Below, in pieces: positions 59,205-64,000 of a stretch of DNA of 64,000 nt. Under the pieces are notes generated by a model. The model did no database searches. It was not told the origin of the DNA and worked only from the letters and a program-made list of their open reading frames with translations. Source of the stretch: DAORHV01 sp964513925 (GTDB lineage: Bacteria > Patescibacteriota > Gracilibacteria > Peribacterales > Peribacteraceae). Every line of letters starts with the position of its first letter. Position 1 is the first letter of the stretch. The DNA lies in assembly GCA_964513925.1 (NCBI GenBank), contig CAZENR010000005.1, positions 25,885 through 89,884 of the forward strand. Reading direction: 5' to 3'. A program made the position numbers and the translations under genes.

Positions 59205-59693
59205 TTAGCTTTGCTTTATCCTCCTGGCGTTGTGCTTGAGCAGACGCGCCAAGCTGCGTCTCGCACTTTCCGATACAACCTCCGCACCGTTCATCATATC
59301 TTCGGCAACCAAGCGCAAATGTAGCTGGTACGCTGCCGTCGGCGTGTAGAAAGCATGGTAGCCTACTTTGGGCAGCCAATTGGATTCCAGCACGAACGCC
59401 ACGTCTGCTTCGCGCGGGTCCCGGTCGAAGAGAATGCGCGTGAGTTCGCGAAGACGCTCGCTAAACAGCACGTGACTGGATTTGCCACCGACCTCCACGC
59501 CTGCCAGAGGCAGATAATCGACCTCGCGCAAATTGAACTGCTGGTAATCGATACGCTGACCCGTGTTGCTCAAGACAAACAAAGGTGTTTCTCCGGGGAC
59601 TTCTTGCCCTTCCTTGAGAGTGGGACCAACTCTGATGAATGTGTCTTGGTAGTCCGCGGAGGCGAAACAGGCGTTGAACGATCTATCGTGCAT
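59205..59693 (-). CDS. Hypothetical protein
   Basis: 162 aa from ATG 59693, cytosolic, no recognised domain. SADYQDTFIRVGPTLKEGQE, FVLSNTGQRIDYQQFNLREV, HVLFSERLRELTRILFDRDP and a basic C-terminal helix (SARRSLARLLKHNARRIKQS). The frame is open to 59870, but that extension reads into tRNA-Leu. Convergent with msrB, 24 nt apart. Confidence 0.6.
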   Translation of the reverse strand: MHDRSFNACFASADYQDTFIRVGPTLKEGQEVPGETPLFVLSNTGQRIDYQQFNLREVDYLPLAGVEVGGKSSHVLFSERLRELTRILFDRDPREADVAFVLESNWLPKVGYHAFYTPTAAYQLHLRLVAEDMMNGAEVVSESARRSLARLLKHNARRIKQS

Positions 59694-59838
59694 GACGCAA
59701 TGCACTATGACAAAGCATGCAAGTATTTGCCAGAAATATTCCAATGCACTGACGAGTTCTTGTGGATCTTCTGCGAAAAAGAGGCTGTGATGCCAGGAGA
59801 AATACGCAGGAAGATGAAGTATTGCTTGCGATGCTACG

Positions 59839-59925
59839 TGGTGCCCAGAAGAGGACTCGAACCTCCACATCCGTGAGGATACACGCTCCTGAAGCGTGCG
59901 CGTCTACCAATTCCGCCATCTGGGC
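59839..59925 (-). tRNA. tRNA-Leu (CAG)
   Basis: 87 nt with long variable arm and encoded CCA. Acceptor GCCCAGA/TCTGGGC, anticodon stem CACGC/GCGTG with loop TTCAGGA (CAG), T-loop TTCGAGT. Confidence 0.95.
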
Positions 59926-59984
59926 ACGGACGAGTGAAAGAGCAACGATTATCGCGCGCAGAACTGTACTGAACGGGCCTTTCT

Positions 59985-60012
59985 TTGACAAGCGCATCGA
60001 CGCTACTACACT
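59985..60012 (+). promoter_or_regulatory. Consensus promoter of gene 60019
   Basis: TTGACA (59985-59990), 16-nt spacer, TACACT (60007-60012). Six nt later the open frame reads ATA at 60019. Confidence 0.7.
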
Positions 60013-60018
60013 GCAAGA

Positions 60019-60729
60019 ATACGCAAGCCAACCCTGCCAGACGGCTTCGAACGCACACCATCCGTTTCTGCGGCGCCGGCGGCAGGAACGTCTACCAAGA
60101 GGCGCATTGTTCTGCTTTCCGGCACGATACTGGCAGCGGTAGTCGGCTGCTGCGCGTATTTGGAATGGCGCCCGCAACACGGCAGTGAACGAAAAACGCA
60201 GGAAGTACTGAACGCAACAGTGCATACCCCCGAACCGCTGACACTGGAAGATGTCCATGCCGCGAACCTACTTAAAGTGCTCCAGCAGCGAGACGTATGC
60301 CTGGGAAAACATTGCATCGCAGTACGCCTGGACGAAGAACAGTCCGCAAGGCTGCGTGTGCGTCTGCATGGCGATGGCAAGCAGAGCGAGTTCCGGCTGG
60401 GAGGCAATTCCAGTCTCACTACCGCCGTAACCTCTTCTTTGAAGGAACCGGAAAAAAGTGCTGTGGGATTCGTGATTGTGAAAGAGAACGAGCAGTACAT
60501 TCTCCGTGTTACCGCAGCAGGCCTCATTGCCCGCGTAAAGGTGAGTGATATAGACGATGCACTTGGCGACGTACTCCGTCAGCAACAAGAGCATCTGCAG
60601 CCGGCAACGCTGGTACTCCCCTACCGGTCGCGGGTACCGTTTTGCATCGATGATCAATGCGGAGTGCAATCGATCGAACTTCTACCGGTGCCAAGTACGC
60701 CCGAGTTGAACATTGCGCAAGGCAGATAA
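60019..60729 (+). CDS. Hypothetical membrane-anchored protein with possible ATA start
   Basis: Open frame from 59989 to TAA at 60729. From 60019 it would be 236 aa: basic/Pro-rich N-terminus (RKPTLPDGFERTPSVSAAP), one membrane helix (IVLLSGTILAAVVGCCAYLEW), then an exported domain (ARLRVRLHGDGKQSEFRLGG, AVGFVIVKENEQYILRVTAA, VPFCIDDQCGVQSIELLPVP). The first conventional start (TTG 60160) falls at the end of the membrane helix and would delete the anchor. The promoter places the leaderless start at ATA 60019. Function unknown. If ATA does not initiate, the start must be TTG 60160 or there is a sequence error. Confidence 0.6.
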   Translation: MRKPTLPDGFERTPSVSAAPAAGTSTKRRIVLLSGTILAAVVGCCAYLEWRPQHGSERKTQEVLNATVHTPEPLTLEDVHAANLLKVLQQRDVCLGKHCIAVRLDEEQSARLRVRLHGDGKQSEFRLGGNSSLTTAVTSSLKEPEKSAVGFVIVKENEQYILRVTAAGLIARVKVSDIDDALGDVLRQQQEHLQPATLVLPYRSRVPFCIDDQCGVQSIELLPVPSTPELNIAQGR

Positions 60730-60745
60730 CAGGCGGCTGGCACTC

Positions 60746-60774
60746 TTGACTGCCGTTTGCTAGCACTCTAGACT
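60746..60774 (+). promoter_or_regulatory. groESL promoter
   Basis: TTGACT (60746-60751), 17-nt spacer, TAGACT (60769-60774). The -10 lies within the CIRCE spacer. Confidence 0.65.
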
Positions 60775-60786
60775 AATGAGTGCTAA
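60760..60786 (+). promoter_or_regulatory. CIRCE operator (HrcA binding site)
   Basis: CTAGCACTC, 9-nt spacer, GAGTGCTAA: one mismatch to the consensus TTAGCACTC-N9-GAGTGCTAA. Overlaps the -10, so HrcA would block RNA polymerase. Confidence 0.93.
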
Positions 60787-60813
60787 CTTACATTTTTCCC
60801 TCCCACAGTTGTT

Positions 60814-61173
60814 ATGGCACAGACCAAAAATTCCACGAGTATTCCGCAGCTGGCCGTATCCATCGAGCCGCTGGGAGACCGCGTGCTTATCCTGCCCCTG
60901 GAGAAAGAGCAGGTATCGGCTTCCGGCATTGTCATCGCCGAAACCTCTTCGAAGGAAAAGCCCCAGGAGGGCGTCATTATCGCCATGGGCAAGGGTGGCA
61001 TTATGAACGACAAGGGTGTTGTCAGTCCCGATCCAGCCAAGTTCCTGAAGGTCGGTGATAAGGTGCTGTTCGGCCGTTACGCAGGCGATGACCTGAAGGT
61101 AAAGGCCAAAGACGGCAAAGACGTTGAGGTAAAAGTCCTGCACTTGGACTCCGTCCTCGGCATTGTGAAGTAA
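60814..61173 (+). CDS. groES: Co-chaperonin GroES
   Basis: 119 aa, longer than the usual ~95 through an N-terminal extension (MAQTKNSTSIPQLAVS) before SIEPLGDRVLILPLEKEQVS. SGIVIAETSSKEKPQEGVII is the mobile loop region, and KVGDKVLFGRYAGDDLKV the core barrel. Caps GroEL. CIRCE-controlled, with groEL 33 nt downstream. Confidence 0.96.
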   Translation: MAQTKNSTSIPQLAVSIEPLGDRVLILPLEKEQVSASGIVIAETSSKEKPQEGVIIAMGKGGIMNDKGVVSPDPAKFLKVGDKVLFGRYAGDDLKVKAKDGKDVEVKVLHLDSVLGIVK

Positions 61174-61206
61174 TCCCCACTCCCCTATCCACTTTCCTTT
61201 CTGACC

Positions 61207-62856
61207 ATGTCTGCAAAACAACTCACCTTCGGCGACGACGCTCGCCACAAAATCATTAAGGGCATCCGCAAGTTGGCGGACGCCGTGCGTGTAACCATGG
61301 GCCCCAACGGCCGCAACGCGCTTATTGCCAAAAGCTTCGGCGGCCCCACCGTCACCAAAGACGGCGTGACTGTCGCCAAGGAAATCGAGCTGGAAGACGC
61401 CTGGGAGAATATGGGCGCCCAGCTGGTAAAAGAGGCTGCCACCAAGACCAACGATGCCGCCGGTGACGGCACCACCACTGCAACCGTGCTTGCCGAGGGC
61501 ATGATTGCCGAGGGACTGAAGTTCCTGACTGCCGGCGCAAACGCCATTGCCATGAAGACCGGCATCATGAAGGCTGTTGACAGCGTCGTAGCCGAACTGG
61601 ACAAGCAGAAGAAGAATATTTCCACCAAGGAGGAATTCGCCGCAGTTGCCACCATTTCCGCCCAGGACACCGAGGTTGGCAAAATTATTGCCGATGTCAT
61701 GGACGAAGTCGGTTCCGACGGTGTTGTTACCGTGGAGGCCGGCCAGACCATGGGTATGGAAAAAGAGTACGTAGAGGGTATGCAATTCGACTCGGGTTAC
61801 ATTTCGGCGTACTTCGTCACCGACCCGAACCGCATGGAAGCCGTGTTCAAGAACGCTTCCATCCTGATTACGGACAAGAAGATTTCTAGCGTGCAGGAAA
61901 TTCTGCCGCTGCTTGAAGGCCTTGCTCAGAAGGGTAAGAAAGAGCTTGTTATCATCGCCGAGAACATTGAAGGCGATGCGCTGCCGACATTAGTGCTCAA
62001 CAAGTTGCGCGGCACCTTCTCCACAGTTGCGGTAAAGGCTCCTGCCTTCGGCGACCGCCGCAAGGAAATGCTCAAGGACATCGCCATTCTCACCGGCGGA
62101 CGCGTGATTTCCGAGGAAGTAGGACTGAAGCTGGAGAACGCCAAGGTCGAAGATTTGGGCGAAGCCGGCAAGGTGGTGGTAACCAAGGACAACACGCTCA
62201 TTGTGGACGGCGCCGGCGACAAGAAGGAGATTGAAGCCCGCACCGCCCAAATTAAGACCGAGATAGAGAACACCAAGAGCGACTTCGACCGCGAGAAGCT
62301 TGCCGAACGCATGGCTAAGCTGAGCGGCGGTGTCGCCGTCATTAAGGTCGGTGCCGCAACCGAAGTGGAGCAGAAAGAGCTGCAACACCGCGTGGAGGAT
62401 GCCTTGTCCGCCACCCGCGCCGCCAGCGAAGAAGGCATCGTTGCCGGCGGAGGCGCCGCACTCATTCACGCGCTGAAGAGCTTAGAGAAACTCAAGGGCG
62501 AGAACGACGACGAGCAGATTGGCATAGACATCGTCAAGCGCGCACTGGCTTACCCGGCCCGCAACATTGCAGGGAACGCCGGATTGGACGGCTCTGTGAT
62601 TGTTGAGCAGATCAAGCAGGCCAAGGACGCCAAGATGGGCTACAACGTCGTCACCAAGAAGGTAGAAGACTTGGTTGCCGCAGGCGTCATTGACCCCAAG
62701 AAGGTCACCCGCTCCGCCCTGCAAAATGCAGCTTCCGTTGCTGCCATGTTCCTCACCGTGGAAGTCGGCATTGCCGATGCTCCCAAGAAAGATTCCCCAG
62801 CTCCGGCTATGCCGGGTGGTGGAATGGGGGGCATGGGGGGAATGGGAGATTTCTAA
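61207..62856 (+). CDS. groEL: Chaperonin GroEL
   Basis: 549 aa, full length. VTMGPNGRNALIAKSFGGPT, TNDAAGDGTTTATVLAEGMI (ATP site), AVKAPAFGDRRKEMLKDIAI and AASEEGIVAGGGAALIHALK match group I chaperonins. Ends in the GGM repeat tail (GGGMGGMGGMGDF). Folds cytosolic proteins with GroES. The leader between groES and groEL is C/T-rich with no Shine-Dalgarno sequence. Confidence 0.98.
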   Translation: MSAKQLTFGDDARHKIIKGIRKLADAVRVTMGPNGRNALIAKSFGGPTVTKDGVTVAKEIELEDAWENMGAQLVKEAATKTNDAAGDGTTTATVLAEGMIAEGLKFLTAGANAIAMKTGIMKAVDSVVAELDKQKKNISTKEEFAAVATISAQDTEVGKIIADVMDEVGSDGVVTVEAGQTMGMEKEYVEGMQFDSGYISAYFVTDPNRMEAVFKNASILITDKKISSVQEILPLLEGLAQKGKKELVIIAENIEGDALPTLVLNKLRGTFSTVAVKAPAFGDRRKEMLKDIAILTGGRVISEEVGLKLENAKVEDLGEAGKVVVTKDNTLIVDGAGDKKEIEARTAQIKTEIENTKSDFDREKLAERMAKLSGGVAVIKVGAATEVEQKELQHRVEDALSATRAASEEGIVAGGGAALIHALKSLEKLKGENDDEQIGIDIVKRALAYPARNIAGNAGLDGSVIVEQIKQAKDAKMGYNVVTKKVEDLVAAGVIDPKKVTRSALQNAASVAAMFLTVEVGIADAPKKDSPAPAMPGGGMGGMGGMGDF

Positions 62857-62867
62857 GGAGAAATACA

Positions 62868-62895
62868 AAGAGGCCCCGGAAACGGGGCCTTTTGA
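62868..62895 (+). terminator. Intrinsic terminator after groEL
   Basis: Stem AGGCCCCG/CGGGGCCT with GAAA loop, then TTTT. Confidence 0.9.
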
Positions 62896-62974
62896 ATTGT
62901 ATTATTTACTTAAGTTCACCATACTACTAATTGTGCAAAATGTGCGTATTAAATGGCACAGAATTTGTATTCCA

Positions 62975-63223
62975 ATGATTTCAATTGGCGTGCCGACTTT
63001 TTTAGTAACTGTTTTTTGCAGCACTTTTATAGGAGCAATTGTGCTTCTTTGGCTAGCTGCACTTAATGCAGTTGCCGCCTTGTTTCTTTCAATCATGAAG
63101 GAAACAAGTGTACTAAACATCGTCCTTGAAATTGTACATAATGCGTTTCTCGTTTTGTCAGTTTTAATATTTGGCACTATTATCGGTCTCCTTCTTCAAT
63201 CCATAGCAAATGAAAAAAGCTGA
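62975..63223 (+). CDS. Small hypothetical membrane protein in AT-rich patch
   Basis: 82 aa with two hydrophobic segments (VTVFCSTFIGAIVLLWLAAL and AFLVLSVLIFGTIIGLLLQS). Not recognised. Base composition is clearly more AT-rich than the rest of the window. Its stop overlaps the next start by 14 nt, so the two are coupled. ATG 62975 (MISIGVPTFL) is the first after the groEL terminator in this frame. Confidence 0.6.
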   Translation: MISIGVPTFLVTVFCSTFIGAIVLLWLAALNAVAALFLSIMKETSVLNIVLEIVHNAFLVLSVLIFGTIIGLLLQSIANEKS

Positions 63224-63875
63224 ATTTTTTGGAGGCGTAGCAGGCATTGTTTTGTCAGTTGTTTTAGCGATTGCAGGTTCATTTGGGTTGGTTGCATATG
63301 AACATCATTTAAAGGAAGTAGATTTAAATTCTTCATTTAGCAGCGCGAGTGGCGCTGATTTACAATTCCCCCAATATCAGCCAGTTGTTAAATCTGGGTC
63401 GATTGCCCTTTATCACAATTTCGTGATGTCTCTTCCGATTACTCCAAAAAATATTGTAGCTTACTCTTATCGAGTAAAAGCGACTGGTAAATTGGCAACA
63501 GGACAATTGATTGTTAAAGCAAGTGCAACAAATTTTGGATATGACGAGACTAGAGTTCATTCTGTCTATTTTTATATCGATGATGGCAGAACGGGAGGTC
63601 ACTTGGGAGCAACCAGGCGAAATTCCAAGATTACTGAAGGTGGCTTCACTCTAAAAGAAAGTCCCATCGAAAGGACATTTGATTTAACTGGAGTTCCAGT
63701 CGCGTATGGATCAGACGGGCAGCAAACATTGAGAGTTTTGCAAACGCTAAATGATAATCAGCAACACTGGATTGGAGCATTCGTTTCTACAGGAATTTTT
63801 GGATCATTAGACCTATTGGAGATTCGATATACCTGTGAGCAAGAATCAAATTGTTCGATTGATTTAGTTAAATAG
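63210..63875 (+). CDS. Hypothetical membrane-anchored protein in AT-rich patch
   Basis: 221 aa. N-terminal membrane segment (FFGGVAGIVLSVVLAIAGSF), then an exported beta-rich domain (VKATGKLATGQLIVKASATN, VYFYIDDGRTGGHLGATRRN, FDLTGVPVAYGSDGQQTLRV) with two cysteines near the end (TCEQESNC). No family recognised. Same unusual AT-rich composition as the preceding overlapping gene, suggesting acquisition as a pair. Confidence 0.7.
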   Translation: MKKAEFFGGVAGIVLSVVLAIAGSFGLVAYEHHLKEVDLNSSFSSASGADLQFPQYQPVVKSGSIALYHNFVMSLPITPKNIVAYSYRVKATGKLATGQLIVKASATNFGYDETRVHSVYFYIDDGRTGGHLGATRRNSKITEGGFTLKESPIERTFDLTGVPVAYGSDGQQTLRVLQTLNDNQQHWIGAFVSTGIFGSLDLLEIRYTCEQESNCSIDLVK

Positions 63876-63950
63876 CAAAAACATTTCATTGGGTGGACTT
63901 TTCTGTCCTACTTTTAGAAAAAGTCGGGAAACGTCGCGCTGAAGCGATAT

Positions 63951-63977
63951 GTTCTTTTTCCCAAGCGGAAAAAGAAC
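63951..63977. repeat. Perfect 11-bp hairpin near the right edge
   Basis: GTTCTTTTTCC / GGAAAAAGAAC with a CAAGC loop, in a short non-coding stretch between the AT-rich genes and the window end. Could be a transcription terminator-like element or a dispersed palindromic repeat; only one copy is visible here. Confidence 0.55.
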
Positions 63978-64000
63978 CAAAAACGCGTGCGCGCCGCGTT

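Noticed and set aside
59834..60142. ORFs across tRNA-Leu on both strands
   Set aside because: They translate tRNA sequence and lack domain or composition support.

Overview
The window looks like a chromosome segment of a Patescibacteria (CPR) bacterium, most likely the Peregrinibacteria/Peribacteria group. This is inferred from gene content and style: compact, mostly short operons; very many Ser-rich, Cys-rich and membrane-anchored surface proteins; a standalone riboflavin kinase; a PKD/CPR-type hypothetical operon; and almost no Shine-Dalgarno sequences. The standard code fits (TGA is used as stop). Five tRNAs (Arg-TCT, Ser-GCT, Ser-TGA, Pro-CGG, Leu-CAG) all encode CCA. Two 100-N assembly gaps lie inside one repeat-rich gene. 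No rRNA, CRISPR array, IS element or prophage was seen.

Layout. 1-8.0 kb: alpha-2-macroglobulin followed by PBP1C (minus; PBP1C runs off the left edge). 8.1-12.9 kb: DsbA-like oxidoreductase, M29 aminopeptidase, a Ser/Cys-rich lipoprotein, a PilC-N-like membrane protein. 12.9-16.6 kb (minus): Tic20-like protein, pyrH, frr, purQ-like, SpoU methylase, with tRNA-Arg upstream. 16.6-26.2 kb (minus): a co-directional array of three repeated two-gene modules, each a small Cys-rich membrane-anchored protein plus a giant protein with a Cys-rich head, Ser-Pro stalk, Ser-rich stalk, five DUF4215-type disulfide repeats and a TGPG-hydrophobic-RRR tail. A protein O-mannosyltransferase is transcribed divergently from it at 26.3-27.8 kb. 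27.9-32.7 kb: pyk, ftsL-like, rsmH, a GT4 glycosyltransferase, a YkuD-like protein. 32.7-41.8 kb: two tRNA-Ser genes, a DOT1-like methyltransferase, P-type ATPase, cutA, aquaporin, riboflavin kinase, a MurE-like ligase, lgt, tsaD. 41.8-50.9 kb: PKD-protein operon ending in a 32-residue membrane peptide, LemA/TPM operon, Sel1 lipoprotein, peroxiredoxin, Ser-rich secreted protein. 50.9-60.7 kb: MFS transporter, tRNA-Pro with a decayed partial copy, a 41-residue membrane peptide, a lipoprotein, a Wzy/O-antigen-ligase-like protein with TPR tail, SppA, an ECF S-like protein, two divergent MsrB genes. 60.7-64 kb: CIRCE-groES-groEL and an AT-rich two-gene patch.

How the parts may work together (inference). 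Much of the window concerns the cell surface: Lgt and several lipoproteins, PBP1C/A2M, a YkuD-like enzyme, a MurE-like ligase, secreted Cys-rich proteins that would need an extracytoplasmic thiol oxidase (the DsbA-like protein is a candidate), an extracytoplasmic MsrB for repair, and a PMT-type mannosyltransferase beside three Ser/Pro-rich stalk proteins that are obvious potential O-glycosylation substrates.

Regulation. Many genes have a recognisable -10 box either 6-7 nt before the start codon (leaderless mRNA) or about 24-29 nt before it, with a short pyrimidine-rich leader. This pattern decides several start sites, reveals genes under 60 codons, and suggests an ATA start at 60019.
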